DNA of 64,000 nt from Prolixibacter sp. SD074 (GCF_009617895.1 NZ_BLAW01000001.1:2533001-2597000), one strand, 5' to 3'. Shown: positions 35,317-45,461, counted from the first letter of the stretch. Made by a program: numbers and translations. Notes: generated from the letters alone by a model not told the origin.

Positions 35317-35464
35317 CCGGAATTGGCTAACTCTGGCAAAGCCATCAAATCAACTGTGGCTGCCCCGTCGAATAAAGGAGGAAGTTTGGCAATGGTTGCG
35401 TCAGGGTTTCCCGGGACCGGAGCAAACCGAACGGTGGCAATCTTCATTTCCATGAATGCATAAA

Positions 35465-36496
35465 TTACTCGTCGCCAAACGAAACACCCAGGTTCCGTGC
35501 TTTGGTAATTAAAGCATCCCCCGGATCGACCAGGCGCAATTTTCCGCCAACTTCATCCAACGGCGCAGCTGTTAATTCGTTTCGACGCATGGCTACCATG
35601 TTGTTATAAGCTCCTTCAGCAATCAATTCAGTAGCAAAAGCTCCGTACTGAGTTGCCAAAATCCGATCCATTGGCGATGGCGTCCCTCCCCGTTGAATGT
35701 ATCCCAAACGGGTTTCGCGGGCTTCGATACCGGTGTAAGTTTGAATATTTTCAACGACATAACGTGCAGCCGAAATCTTTTTGGGCTTGTCAATTCCTTC
35801 CGCCACCACAACAATCGAGTAAGGTTTTCCTTTGGCAAAACGTTCTTCGATGGTTTTACATACTTTACCGATATGGTATTCGATTTCGGGAATCAGGATG
35901 ATATCGCCACCACCGGCCATTCCGGCATATAATGCAATCCATCCGGCATGGTGCCCCATCACTTCGATAACCATGGCACGCTGATGGGAGTTGGCTGTTG
36001 AGTGCAAACGATCGATTGCTTCCGTGGCAATTCCCACCGCTGAATCGAACCCGAAAGTAATATCCGTGCCGAAAACATCGTTATCAATTGTTTTGGGAAT
36101 ACCAACGACGTTCAATCCTTCCTTCGCCATCATACTGGCTGTCTTCATGGTTCCATTGCCACCAATGCAAACCACACAATCCAGTCCCAATTCTTCATAG
36201 GTTTGTCGGATTAAGTCGGGTTTATCGTTAAACTCCTCCCCTTTTTCCAGCTTGTACGGCTTTTCACGGGAGGTTCCTAAAATTGTCCCGCCAAGGGTAA
36301 TGATCCCGGATACCTTCGGTTCGTCAAGCTTGAAGTATTCCCTATTGATTAATCCACTGTAACCGGCTGTGAATCCATAAACGTCCATACCATATGTCAT
36401 AATGGCTGTTTTAGCGACACCGCGAATAGCAGCATTCAGACCGGGGCAATCGCCACCGGCTGTAAGAATTCCAATTTTTTTCCCTTTTTTACTCAT
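35465..36496 (-). CDS. pfkA: 6-phosphofructokinase
   Basis: A 343-residue PfkA-family kinase phosphorylating fructose-6-phosphate in glycolysis. Motifs: GILTAGGDCPGLNAAIRGV, CIGGNGTMKTASMMAKEG, GIPKTIDNDVFGTDITFGFD with the catalytic aspartate, and EVMGHHAGWIALYAGMAGG. In the ATP-contact loop the usual GGDGS reads GGNGT, and the position before TIDND is lysine. Lysine here is seen in pyrophosphate or mixed-type enzymes, while the glycine of GGNG is typical of ATP enzymes, so the phosphate donor is not settled. It stands alone. Confidence 0.9.
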   Translation of the reverse strand: MSKKGKKIGILTAGGDCPGLNAAIRGVAKTAIMTYGMDVYGFTAGYSGLINREYFKLDEPKVSGIITLGGTILGTSREKPYKLEKGEEFNDKPDLIRQTYEELGLDCVVCIGGNGTMKTASMMAKEGLNVVGIPKTIDNDVFGTDITFGFDSAVGIATEAIDRLHSTANSHQRAMVIEVMGHHAGWIALYAGMAGGGDIILIPEIEYHIGKVCKTIEERFAKGKPYSIVVVAEGIDKPKKISAARYVVENIQTYTGIEARETRLGYIQRGGTPSPMDRILATQYGAFATELIAEGAYNNMVAMRRNELTAAPLDEVGGKLRLVDPGDALITKARNLGVSFGDE

Positions 36497-36922
36497 GCTG
36501 GCCGGAGTTTAATCCCTATGATAGTAATTAAGAAATGTTCTGAATTGCAGTTTTAAGAACGATTTTGCCTGACAAATTAATAGAATTACAACGGGTATCG
36601 AAAATTTATCCATTCAATTTTTCTTATTTTTGTCAATGACTGCAAGTCCGGGCTTGTTAATCAACGACCAAACCAAACCTGATTCTATGCACTGCGAAAC
36701 TCTCATCACGCACAATTGACAATTTGATTTACTTCAGGAAAGTGAACTTTAAACACTATAGCGTTTGCATAAAATTATCACCGATGATGAATTAACAAAC
36801 TTTGGGACAAAAGTATCTGCGAATACCCACAGAAGTTTTTAATCTTCATCTATTTTATCAATTAATTTTTAAATTAGCGAAGAAACTGAAATCGTAACAC
36901 GAACAAACAAAAGCATCTTCTC
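36497..36922. other. Divergent intergenic region between pfkA and the DUF1080 gene
   Basis: AT-rich with no coding frame. It presumably carries both promoters, but I found no exact TAnnTTTG at a convincing position and no strong hairpin. Confidence 0.4.
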
Positions 36923-37714
36923 ATGAAAAAAATTATTATGTTCCTGATGGTTGCTGCCATCGCATTTGCAGGTTGTAAAAATCAATCGAAAAAAGCTACC
37001 AAAGAAAACACCGCTGCAAAAAAAGTAGAAAAAAGCGTACCTGCCCCCCTCAACACATTAACTGACCAGGAAAAGAAAGACGGCTGGATCCTGTTGTTTG
37101 ACGGCAAAACTTCCGACGGCTGGCGTGGTTATAAAAAAGATCACTTCCCGGCAGGTTGGGAAGTTGCTGACGGAACGTTGCACTGCCTTGGCTCCGGACG
37201 TGGAGAAGCCGGTTCTGTAGACGGTGGTGACATCATCTATGATAAAAAATACGGCAACTTCGACCTGAAACTGGATTGGAAAATTTCGGAAGGTGGAAAC
37301 TCAGGTATCATGTATCTCGGACAGGAAACCAAAGATCATATCTGGGAAACTGCGCCCGAAATGCAAATTCTGGATAACGAGCGTCACCCGGATGCCAAAT
37401 TGGGGAAAGACGGAAACCGCCAGGCAGGTTCGCTGTATGACCTCATCCCGGCAAAACCGCAAAATGCCAAGCCAGCCGGCGAATGGAATTCCATTGAAAT
37501 TATCAGTTACAAGGGGACCATTGTACACAAACAAAACGGTGAAACCGTTGTTGAATACCACCTCTGGACTCCGGAATGGAACAAACTGGTTGCCGGCTCC
37601 AAATTCCCGGCACTGAACCCCGACTGGGCAAACGTTGCCACTGAAGGTTACATCGGACTGCAGGACCACGGAGACGATGTTTGGTTCCGCAACATTAAAA
37701 TTAAAGAACTCTAA
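36923..37714 (+). CDS. DUF1080 (3-keto-disaccharide hydrolase fold) lipoprotein
   Basis: A 263-residue lipoprotein: signal MKKIIMFLMVAAIAFAGC with the lipid cysteine at residue 18, then a lysine-rich linker to about 45. The single DUF1080 domain is a concanavalin-like sandwich: GWILLFDGKTSDGWRGYK, GGNSGIMYLGQE, PEMQILDNERHPDA and GYIGLQDHGDDVWFRNIKI. Members cleave 3-keto-glycosides or bind sugars in the periplasm. No oxidoreductase partner is adjacent, so the substrate is open. A bidirectional terminator separates it from gldB. Confidence 0.9.
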   Translation: MKKIIMFLMVAAIAFAGCKNQSKKATKENTAAKKVEKSVPAPLNTLTDQEKKDGWILLFDGKTSDGWRGYKKDHFPAGWEVADGTLHCLGSGRGEAGSVDGGDIIYDKKYGNFDLKLDWKISEGGNSGIMYLGQETKDHIWETAPEMQILDNERHPDAKLGKDGNRQAGSLYDLIPAKPQNAKPAGEWNSIEIISYKGTIVHKQNGETVVEYHLWTPEWNKLVAGSKFPALNPDWANVATEGYIGLQDHGDDVWFRNIKIKEL

Positions 37715-37727
37715 AAAGGATCTTCTA

Positions 37728-37763
37728 AAAAAAAAGGCCAGGAAAGTCCCGGGCCTTTTTTTT
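37728..37763. terminator. Bidirectional terminator between the DUF1080 and gldB genes
   Basis: AAAAAAAAGGCC pairs with GGCCTTTTTTTT around a 12-nt loop. The A-run and T-run make it usable in both directions for the two convergent genes. Confidence 0.85.
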
Positions 37764-37764
37764 A

Positions 37765-38775
37765 TCAATCAGGATTGTATCCCGAGCGGTTCAGAATTTC
37801 ACTGTAATTGGTGTCTTTCATAAATGCTTCAAGGCTTACCCCCTTATTCTTTCTCATGTACTGCCGAACGATTTGCCACCCGAGCCAAACCCCTGTTCGC
37901 CCGGGAGATTCGGAAGTAAAACTACTGGTGTAAGGCGCCGGATTGATATAATGCAAAACTTCCAGGTGTTCGGTCGAGAAAAGCAACTTATGTCCCACCA
38001 GGTAAGTCCACATTGCCCCTTCATTCTTTTTACACCACTCCAGCTTTTTCGCAGGATATCCAATTTTCAGGCTGTCCTCCATTTCTGGAAACATGGCATC
38101 CAAAAAGTACATCAGCTTTCCCTGGTAAATCATATGTTGAATAAGTTTACTTCCGTTAAGGTTCCCGGGATATTCCGACATGGCCCAACCGCGCATGGCA
38201 TCCGGGGCAATCATCTGCGGACGCATATTTTTCCTGCGGTAATCAGACAAAGCCAGTTCTTTGTAAAAAGCATTACCTGCTCCAAGGTAGTTGTCGAGAC
38301 TAATTCCCAAAATTCCCTGAGCCATTACAACCGACTGATTGAAGCCCGAAATACAGGTATAAACCTTTGGGACCTCCATATCGGGAAAATAATATTTATA
38401 ATGTTTGAACGCCTCCGTCAACTGCCCTTCCAGTCCCGATAAATCAGGATATACCGAATCAACTGCAGCCTTGGCCTTTTGAATCATCGGATCAGTTAAA
38501 AACTTCTGAAGATAATCTGGATATTGAATATCATCCGGATTTCCCAACCGAATCATCCGGTAATTATACAGATTGAAAAAATTGCCATACCCCTTTTTGA
38601 GCTGCGGCAGCATCGAATCCTCATTCAACGGCGTAACCTTAAATAAATCCTGGTCTAGCCGATTTATTTTTACAGAAACATCGATACCTGAAACATCTAT
38701 TTTTAACGGATTCTGCCGGCAGGCTGTGAAACCAATTAACAGCGCCGGAATAAGCAGCAGGAAAATTTTCTTCAT
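37765..38775 (-). CDS. gldB: Gliding motility lipoprotein GldB
   Basis: A 336-residue lipoprotein. The start at 38775 gives MKKIFLLLIPALLIGFTAC, lipid cysteine at residue 19. Family segments: DVSVKINRLDQDLFKVTP, YGNFFNLYNYRMIRLGNP, CISGFNQSVVMAQGILGISL then DNYLG, and GRTGVWLGWQIVRQYM. GldB is required for gliding in flavobacteria, but homologues also occur in non-gliding Bacteroidota, so motility cannot be claimed. Its molecular role is unknown; the C-terminal part has zinc-protease-like histidine patterns in some homologues. Confidence 0.88.
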   Translation of the reverse strand: MKKIFLLLIPALLIGFTACRQNPLKIDVSGIDVSVKINRLDQDLFKVTPLNEDSMLPQLKKGYGNFFNLYNYRMIRLGNPDDIQYPDYLQKFLTDPMIQKAKAAVDSVYPDLSGLEGQLTEAFKHYKYYFPDMEVPKVYTCISGFNQSVVMAQGILGISLDNYLGAGNAFYKELALSDYRRKNMRPQMIAPDAMRGWAMSEYPGNLNGSKLIQHMIYQGKLMYFLDAMFPEMEDSLKIGYPAKKLEWCKKNEGAMWTYLVGHKLLFSTEHLEVLHYINPAPYTSSFTSESPGRTGVWLGWQIVRQYMRKNKGVSLEAFMKDTNYSEILNRSGYNPD

Positions 38776-38946
38776 CTGGTTCAATTTAGAATTATCATTA
38801 ATTTTGTTCAATTCACTTAAAAACCGGAGATTTGTGTCTTAACCAAAGTTTTAACGAAGCCTTGCAAACAAAGCGCTTTTTCATAAACTTCGTGTAAAAA
38901 TAAAAAACCAGCAGTAAATTATTTGTGTAATCTTGATTATCGTAAA

Positions 38947-39609
38947 ATGAAAAAACCTCTTGCACTCGCAGTTGTTCTAACGATGATGGCTTTCTCATCA
39001 TACGCTCAGCGGCCATTTCGTCTAACATTTGTAGCCAGTCCGCAGTTTTCGTGGTTAACATCCGACTCGAAAAGCGTGAAAAACGACCAGTCTCATCTGG
39101 GTTTTGATTATGGTGTTGAAGCCGATATTTTTCTCGGAAGCGAAAGTTATGCCTTGACTACCGGTTTGACCATGAACCAAACGGGAGGGAACCTGATTTA
39201 CCAAACCGGGCAGAATTTCACATTTGCCGGCGAATCGCTTCCTCCCGGAACGCAGATAGAATATCGACTGAAGTACCTGGAAGTGCCTCTCGCGATAAAA
39301 CTTCGGTCAAAAGATTTTGGGCGAATGAATATTTATGCCCAGTTCGGATTGACCAATTATTTGAATATTAAATCTTCAGGAACGAGCAGTGATGGCACTC
39401 TGGACCATACCAATGTCAGTGATGAGGTGAAAATGTTTAATATGGGTTTGAATATTGGATTTGGATTGGAGCACGATTTGGGCGGAAACAATGCGTTGAC
39501 TGCCGGTGTTACATACAACAACGGTTTCACCGATGTAACTTCGAATTCCTCCGTCAAGGATAACACCAATCTGAAAAGTCTGCGGTTTCGTCTCGGATTC
39601 ATTTTTTAA
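38947..39609 (+). CDS. Outer-membrane beta-barrel protein (PorT/OMP_b-brl_2 type)
   Basis: A 220-residue protein with the start at 38947: a signal peptide (MKKPLALAVVLTMMAFSSYA, cut near AQR) is followed by about eight amphipathic strands ending in FRLGFIF, with a C-terminal phenylalanine as in barrel proteins. Segments such as YRLKYLEVPLAIKLRSK and NIGFGLEHDLGGNNALTAGV match the PorT-like fold family. It could be a porin-like channel or surface scaffold, and nothing gives a specific role. It is divergent from gldB. Confidence 0.75.
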   Translation: MKKPLALAVVLTMMAFSSYAQRPFRLTFVASPQFSWLTSDSKSVKNDQSHLGFDYGVEADIFLGSESYALTTGLTMNQTGGNLIYQTGQNFTFAGESLPPGTQIEYRLKYLEVPLAIKLRSKDFGRMNIYAQFGLTNYLNIKSSGTSSDGTLDHTNVSDEVKMFNMGLNIGFGLEHDLGGNNALTAGVTYNNGFTDVTSNSSVKDNTNLKSLRFRLGFIF

Positions 39610-39645
39610 TTTAGTTAACTGTCACTCTAAGCATACGCTGAAACA

Positions 39646-41295
39646 ATGAAAATTGCGCTGGCACAACTGAATTACCATATCGGTAATTTTCAGGATAACA
39701 AGGGAAAAATCATTCGCAACATCGGCAAGGCCCGTGAGGCGGGCGCCGAATTGGTCGTGTTTTCGGAGTTATCGGTCACCGGTTATTACCCGCACGATTT
39801 GCTCGAACGGAAAGAGTTTATTGAGCATTCGCAGAAAACCATCGAAGAGATTGCCCGCCACTGTACGGGCATCGCTGCCTTGGTGGGCGGACCAGGCATT
39901 AACCGCAGCCCGAAAGGAAAAATGCTGTACAACAGCGCTTTTTTCCTGAAGGATGGCAAGATTGAAAGTGTGCATCACAAAACGCTTTTGCCCACGTACG
40001 ATGTGTTTGATGAGTACCGCCACTTTGAACCCAACCATAATTTCGAACTAATCGAATTAAACGGGAAAAAACTGGCCGTTACCATTTGTGAGGATTTGTG
40101 GTACAACCAACCGGTATTAAGCGCTTTCGGGAGGGAAAAATTGTATGCGGTTTCCCCAATGGAAGAATTCGCAAAGCAAAATCCCGATTTGGTTATTAAC
40201 CTTTCAGCGTCGCCCTTTTCCTACAACCAGGAGAAGCTTCGCAAAGACATTTTGCTGAACAATGCCCACGATTTCAATATCCCGATTGTTTATGTAAACC
40301 AGGTAGGCGCACAAACTGAAATCATCTTCGATGGTGGTTCTCTTTTCATCGATGCCAATGGTGACGTGGTAGATGAGCTGGCCTATTTCGAAGAAGACTT
40401 CCGGATTATCGATACCGAAAACACCAAATCGAAAGGCATCTTGCGCGAATACGAGCCCATCGCGAAAATGTACGGCGCGCTGATTTTGGGTATCAAGGAC
40501 TATTTCGGAAAAATGGATTTCAAACAAGCCACCTTAGGACTTTCAGGCGGAATCGATTCAGCGGTAACCGTCGTTTTGGCTGCCCGCGCACTTGGCCCCG
40601 AAAATGTTCGCGTGTTGTTAATGCCATCAAAATATTCGTCGGGACACTCCATTGCCGATGCCCGCGATCTGGCTGAGAACCTGGGAATACAATACGAAAT
40701 AGTCAATATCCACGAAATGGTCGATGCTTTTGACCAGGCATTAGCCCCAATTTTCGAAGGTGTGAACCCGGATGTAACCGAAGAAAATATTCAGGCCCGC
40801 ATCCGTGGGACATTGATGATGGCCATTTCCAACAAATTTGGCCATATTTTATTAAATACGTCTAATAAAAGCGAGGCTGCGGTCGGTTACGGTACGCTTT
40901 ACGGTGACATGAACGGTGGCCTTTCGGTGCTGGGCGATGTCTATAAATCGGATGTATTTGCATTGGCGCGTTTCATCAACCGCGAGCACGAAGTGATTCC
41001 TGAAAATACCATCATCAAACCGCCGTCGGCCGAACTTCGTCCCGACCAAAAGGATTCTGACTCGTTACCTGATTATGATATTTTGGATAAAATTCTCTTC
41101 AACTATATCGAGCTGGCCAAAAGCCCTGACGAAATCATCCGGATGGGGTTTGACGAGGAGACGGTTCACATGGCCGTACGGAAAGTTAACATGAACGAAT
41201 ATAAGCGATTCCAAACACCGCCAATCCTTCGGATATCCTCGAAGGCATTCGGTTTCGGACGCAAAATGCCACTGGTTGCCAAGTACCCTTATTGA
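39646..41295 (+). CDS. nadE: Glutamine-dependent NAD+ synthetase
   Basis: A 549-residue two-domain enzyme that makes NAD+ from deamido-NAD+ using ammonia released from glutamine. The N-terminal nitrilase-type glutaminase (about 1-250) has the Glu-Lys-Cys triad: ELVVFSELSVTGYYP, HHKTLLPTYDVFDEYR and VTICEDLWYN. The C-terminal synthetase (about 275-549) begins with the ATP-pyrophosphatase loop LGLSGGIDSAVTVV and has NTSNKSEAAVGYGTLYGDMN then GG. Both domains are complete. It begins 36 bp after the barrel gene. Confidence 0.95.
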   Translation: MKIALAQLNYHIGNFQDNKGKIIRNIGKAREAGAELVVFSELSVTGYYPHDLLERKEFIEHSQKTIEEIARHCTGIAALVGGPGINRSPKGKMLYNSAFFLKDGKIESVHHKTLLPTYDVFDEYRHFEPNHNFELIELNGKKLAVTICEDLWYNQPVLSAFGREKLYAVSPMEEFAKQNPDLVINLSASPFSYNQEKLRKDILLNNAHDFNIPIVYVNQVGAQTEIIFDGGSLFIDANGDVVDELAYFEEDFRIIDTENTKSKGILREYEPIAKMYGALILGIKDYFGKMDFKQATLGLSGGIDSAVTVVLAARALGPENVRVLLMPSKYSSGHSIADARDLAENLGIQYEIVNIHEMVDAFDQALAPIFEGVNPDVTEENIQARIRGTLMMAISNKFGHILLNTSNKSEAAVGYGTLYGDMNGGLSVLGDVYKSDVFALARFINREHEVIPENTIIKPPSAELRPDQKDSDSLPDYDILDKILFNYIELAKSPDEIIRMGFDEETVHMAVRKVNMNEYKRFQTPPILRISSKAFGFGRKMPLVAKYPY

Positions 41296-41425
41296 CATTA
41301 TTAAGGTTTTATTTACAGCATTTCCTCAGACCTCTTAAATCTGAGTTTACAATTCCTTCAAATTAATTTTATATTTGGATTAATTATTTAACTTTGATGC
41401 TGTATAACATAAATGCCCAAATTAT

Positions 41426-42127
41426 ATGTTTAGTTCAAACTTTGACCTCGAAGGTCAATTTGAAGACAACAAAACCATATTTTATCTCCTGACTCCCGGG
41501 GAGAAGGCAGAAGTAGAGAAATATCAGACCTTAACCTATTACAAGAAAAACGAATATATCTTCAAAGAGGGTGACAAACCTGCCGGGATGCAGTACCTGA
41601 GAGAAGGAAAGATTAAGATTTTCAAAGAAGGGGTTGGTGGTCGTGAGCAAATCATCCGGATGGTCAAGCAAAACGGTTTGATTGGTTACCGGTCGTTGCT
41701 TGCAGATGAGATGCATAACGGAACAGCTGTAGCCATTGAAGAATCGGCTATCATCACCATTCCGCCGGATATTCTCTACAACGTATTATTGCGTAATCAC
41801 GATTTTTCGCTGGCACTGATGAAAGATTTAGCCCGTGAGCTTGGTTTTTCGAACCAACGAACGGTTAGCCTTACGCAAAAACATATCCGCGGACGTCTGG
41901 CCGAATCGTTGTTACTGCTCCGCAATCAATACGGTTTTGAAAATGATGGCATGACGCTGAAAGTTTACCTTTCGCGCGAAGACATTGCCAATCTCTCGAA
42001 CATGACAACCTCCAACGCTATTCGCACGCTCTCGACCTTTGCCGGTGAAAAAGTGATTGCGATTGACGGAAGGAAAATTAAAATACTGGACCTGCAACAA
42101 TTGCAGCGCATCAGTAAATTGGGTTAG
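41426..42127 (+). CDS. Crp/Fnr-family transcriptional regulator
   Basis: A 233-residue regulator. The N-terminal cyclic-nucleotide-type beta-roll (about 15-140) includes YIFKEGDKPAGMQYLREGKI. A long dimer helix and a C-terminal winged helix (about 165-225) follow, with LSREDIANLSNMTTSNAIRT then LSTFAGEKVI as the DNA-reading helix pair. No four-cysteine cluster of true Fnr is seen, and the cyclic-AMP-binding Arg-Ser pattern is not evident, so the signal is unknown. TAACTTTG at 41389 fits a -7 promoter element. Confidence 0.88.
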   Translation: MFSSNFDLEGQFEDNKTIFYLLTPGEKAEVEKYQTLTYYKKNEYIFKEGDKPAGMQYLREGKIKIFKEGVGGREQIIRMVKQNGLIGYRSLLADEMHNGTAVAIEESAIITIPPDILYNVLLRNHDFSLALMKDLARELGFSNQRTVSLTQKHIRGRLAESLLLLRNQYGFENDGMTLKVYLSREDIANLSNMTTSNAIRTLSTFAGEKVIAIDGRKIKILDLQQLQRISKLG

Positions 42128-42151
42128 CCAAAGTCAGTTTGATAAATAAGA

Positions 42152-42191
42152 CACAAGTCCGGTATCAGTAAAAAAAGATTACCGGACTTGT
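42152..42191. terminator. Bidirectional terminator between the Crp/Fnr and murF-alr genes
   Basis: Perfect 12-bp stem ACAAGTCCGGTA (42152-42163) / TACCGGACTTGT (42180-42191), loop 16 nt. It abuts the murF-alr stop codon. Confidence 0.75.
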
Positions 42192-44675
42192 TTATTCCTC
42201 AAAATACACGCGTTTTACCCTTTGTCCGACGGAAGTCAGCACTTCATAAGGAATGGTATGTAATTCTTCGGCCACTTCGCCTACCGGGATTTCTTCCCCA
42301 AACACAATCACCCTATCGCCTTCTTCCACATCTAAGCCGGTCACATCAACCATGCACATGTCCATGCAGATATTTCCCACTACCGGGACCTTCGTCCCTT
42401 TAACACTCACTTTTCCCACACCGTTACTCAGCAACCGGTTAAAACCGTCAGCATAACCAATGGGCAAAACGGCAATCTGCATATTTTCTTTGGCAACTCC
42501 TTTTCGCCCATAGCCGATAGTTTCACCAGCCTGAACGGTCCGAATCTGTGATATTGTCGTCCTCAGTGTCGCTACATTTTGCAGTTCATTCTGAACAAAG
42601 GAACTCACACCATACAAGCCAATCCCCAACCGGACCATATCATATTGCTTTCCGGGGAAACGCTCGATACCCGCTGAATTCAGAATGTGCTTCAGAATTT
42701 TATAGTCAAAGCCATCCGCGACAATTCGGCCCAACACCTCAAAACGCTCAAACTGCTTGTCGGTAAACGAGTCTTCAACCGGTTCATCCGAAACGGCCAG
42801 GTGCGAAAAAATCGACCGTATATAAATGGTATCGCGCGCCTGAACAAAAGCAACCAGCTCTTTCAAATGCTCCTCCGTTTCGAAGCCCAGCCGCTTCATT
42901 CCCGTGTCAAGTTTCACATGGATGGGAAAATTCCGCATCGCATTTCGGTGAAGTGCCGCTTCAAAACTCTTCAATAATTCGAGCCGGTAGATGTTGGGTT
43001 CCAGCCGGTTCCCTATCATTGCATCGAAACTGTGCTCTTCCGGGTTCATCACCACGATGGGTAACCCGATGCCTTCCCGGCGAAGTGCCACACCTTCGTC
43101 GGCAATGGCCACGGCCAGGTAGTCGGCTCGGTGAAATTGCAATACACGCGCCACTTCCGTGGAACCGGTCCCGTACGAAAACGCTTTTACCATGGCCATG
43201 ATTTGGGTTTCCGGCTTCAGCTTCTGCCGGTAAATTTTCAGGTTATGCGCCAGTGCCGACATATTTATTTCCAATACCGTTTGGTGCACTTTCTCCTGCA
43301 ACATACCCGATATTAAATCGAACCGGAACGTTCGCGCTCCCTTCAGCAAAATCACTTCATCATGGAAATTGCATCCGTTCAGATGTTGTAAGAAATCTTC
43401 GGTGGAATTATAAAATGCCTTGTCTCCTACCGGGAAAAGTTCCTGATAGCGGTTAATTTTGGGGCCAATCCCGACAAAACGATCAACCTTGCGTAACGCA
43501 AGATATTCCGCTACTTGTCCGTAAAGTTGTTCTTCGGGAATTCCGGATTGCAAAATATCCGACAAAATGACCGTACTGCGTTTGCCGCTGTTCCCCGCCT
43601 GCTGCCTCAAAAAATCAAGTGCATTGAGCAGTGAACCGGTGTCGGAATTATACGAGTCGTCGATGACAATGGCCCCATGTTGACCTTTCTTTAGCTCAAG
43701 CCTCATGGCAACCGGTGCTAACCGGGCAAAACGCCCTTCAAAACTCCCCGGTTTGTATCCCATCGCCAGCATCGTTGCCCAGCAATGAATACCATTCTCT
43801 ACGTAAGCATCGTCGGTAAACGGAAGAAAAATTGTCATTTCACTTCCGTTAAAAATTCCGTCTATTTGCGAACCATCTTTTCTTCTTTTGTCTTCCCCGA
43901 TGAATAAATCGGCACTTTCGTCTTCCCGCGACCAGCGAAAAAGATCGGCGCTCCAGCCTTCTGTCTTTTTCGTGGTAACCGCTTTTTGCAGTTCGTCAAA
44001 ATCGGAACAGTAGACAAAATGTTTGCTATGATTGAAAAGCTGCAGTTTTTCTTTGACCAAATGACGCTGATTCCGAAAATTCTCGAGATGGGCCTGGCCA
44101 AGGTGCGTAAATACGCCCCATTCGGGATGTAACAGGTTCTCGAGCTTTTCCATTTCGCCCGGCATGGAAATACCAGCCTCAAATATGGCCAGATTGAATT
44201 GCTCATCCATCAACCAAACCGATAGCGGATTTCCAATCTGTGAATTGTAACTTCGCGGGCTGCGAATAATTTTGTGTTCCGGCGCCATCAACTCACTCAG
44301 CCACTCTTTCACAATGGTTTTCCCATTGCTACCGGTAATCCCGAGAACCGGATAACTAAACCGGTTTCGATGGTACGTTGCCAGTTTCTGAAGGGCCTCC
44401 AACGAATCGGGAACCTGGATAAAAGCAGCTTCTGTAAATTCTGATCCAGCCGGTATTTCTTCAACAACAAAAGCCCGGACACCGTGCAAATAAGCATCCC
44501 TTACGTATTGGTGGCCATCGCGCAGATTTCCGCGAAGTGCAAAAAACAACGTCTCCGGTCCGGCTAAAACGGTACGACTGTCGAACGATAAAAACCGGAT
44601 GTGCACCCCGCCGTTATTTCCGTTCAAATTCCCGTTCGTAATCTCCGATACTTCCTTTAAGGGATAAGCTGTCAT
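42192..44675 (-). CDS. Fused MurF ligase and alanine racemase
   Basis: An 827-residue bifunctional cell-wall enzyme typical of Bacteroidota. Residues about 1-450 are MurF, which adds D-Ala-D-Ala to UDP-MurNAc-tripeptide: the P-loop GITGSNGKTIVKEWLSELM, then FEAGISMPGEMEKL and IDDSYNSDTGSLLNAL. Residues about 460-827 are alanine racemase: PLP lysine in QIMAMVKAFSYGTGS, HVKLDTGMKRLGFE, RLGIGLYGV and the second catalytic region GETIGYGRKG. Fusion channels D-alanine supply into the same pathway as Ddl (at 57753). tdk lies 6 bp upstream in the same operon. Confidence 0.95.
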   Translation of the reverse strand: MTAYPLKEVSEITNGNLNGNNGGVHIRFLSFDSRTVLAGPETLFFALRGNLRDGHQYVRDAYLHGVRAFVVEEIPAGSEFTEAAFIQVPDSLEALQKLATYHRNRFSYPVLGITGSNGKTIVKEWLSELMAPEHKIIRSPRSYNSQIGNPLSVWLMDEQFNLAIFEAGISMPGEMEKLENLLHPEWGVFTHLGQAHLENFRNQRHLVKEKLQLFNHSKHFVYCSDFDELQKAVTTKKTEGWSADLFRWSREDESADLFIGEDKRRKDGSQIDGIFNGSEMTIFLPFTDDAYVENGIHCWATMLAMGYKPGSFEGRFARLAPVAMRLELKKGQHGAIVIDDSYNSDTGSLLNALDFLRQQAGNSGKRSTVILSDILQSGIPEEQLYGQVAEYLALRKVDRFVGIGPKINRYQELFPVGDKAFYNSTEDFLQHLNGCNFHDEVILLKGARTFRFDLISGMLQEKVHQTVLEINMSALAHNLKIYRQKLKPETQIMAMVKAFSYGTGSTEVARVLQFHRADYLAVAIADEGVALRREGIGLPIVVMNPEEHSFDAMIGNRLEPNIYRLELLKSFEAALHRNAMRNFPIHVKLDTGMKRLGFETEEHLKELVAFVQARDTIYIRSIFSHLAVSDEPVEDSFTDKQFERFEVLGRIVADGFDYKILKHILNSAGIERFPGKQYDMVRLGIGLYGVSSFVQNELQNVATLRTTISQIRTVQAGETIGYGRKGVAKENMQIAVLPIGYADGFNRLLSNGVGKVSVKGTKVPVVGNICMDMCMVDVTGLDVEEGDRVIVFGEEIPVGEVAEELHTIPYEVLTSVGQRVKRVYFEE

Positions 44676-44681
44676 AAGTCG

Positions 44682-45257
44682 TTATTTGGTCGCTTCGCGG
44701 TAGCACGACCGGCAAAGCGGTTCATAAGCATCTTTTTCGCCCAGCAATACCAATTTATCGGCATCGCTCAACCGATGGCTGTAATGAGCTAAATTTCCGC
44801 AACGCATGCAAATGGCATGTACCTTCGTCACATATTCGGCACAAGCCATTAAACCCGGCATAGGACCAAACGGTTTGCCACGGAAATCCATGTCGAGGCC
44901 GGCCGCAATTACACGGACCCCTTGATCGGCCAGTTTCATGCACACATCCACAATCCCTACATCAAAAAACTGGGCCTCATCGATACCCACAACATCCACA
45001 TTACTTGATAATAAAAGAATATTCGAGGAGTTTTCAACGGCCGTTGAACGAATGGCGTTTTCGTCGTGCGACACCACTTCGGTTTCCGAATACCGGACAT
45101 CAACAGCGGGTTTAAATATTTCCACCTTCTGCCGGGCGATTTCGGCACGGCGCAACCGACGAATCAATTCTTCGGTTTTTCCTGAAAACATGGAACCTGC
45201 AATTACTTCGATGCAGCCATGTTTTGTTTTTGCATTTAGGTTCGTTTCGATAAACAT
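44682..45257 (-). CDS. tdk: Thymidine kinase
   Basis: A 191-residue type II thymidine kinase phosphorylating thymidine to dTMP. The P-loop is [20 protein letters not shown] (about 18-37). [12 protein letters not shown] is the Walker B and base contact. A structural zinc site is formed by [14 protein letters not shown] and [10 protein letters not shown] (two CxxC pairs). The start at 45257 ([10 protein letters not shown]) fits; the frame to 45329 adds 24 unrelated residues. It precedes murF-alr by 6 bp, an odd pairing without a shared pathway. Confidence 0.94.
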   Translation of the reverse strand: MFIETNLNAKTKHGCIEVIAGSMFSGKTEELIRRLRRAEIARQKVEIFKPAVDVRYSETEVVSHDENAIRSTAVENSSNILLLSSNVDVVGIDEAQFFDVGIVDVCMKLADQGVRVIAAGLDMDFRGKPFGPMPGLMACAEYVTKVHAICMRCGNLAHYSHRLSDADKLVLLGEKDAYEPLCRSCYREATK

Positions 45258-45461
45258 GAGGTAAAAATAACCAAATTGTCTCCTTTCACAGAGATTCTTT
45301 TTCCACAATTGAACGAAATATGTATTCAATCATTTCTTAATCCCAGACCAGGCTAAATTAACCGTTTTTGATTAAGGATTAATAACGAACAAGATACACG
45401 CAGGACCTGACTTTTTTATACTTTTACTTCCACAAATACGAACCGCAAAACCATCATACAT

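Noticed and set aside
35317-35464. Open stretch after the M20 peptidase (reads on as SGKAIKSTVAAPSNKGGSLA)
   Set aside because: No start codon of its own and no recognised family; could be read-through debris.
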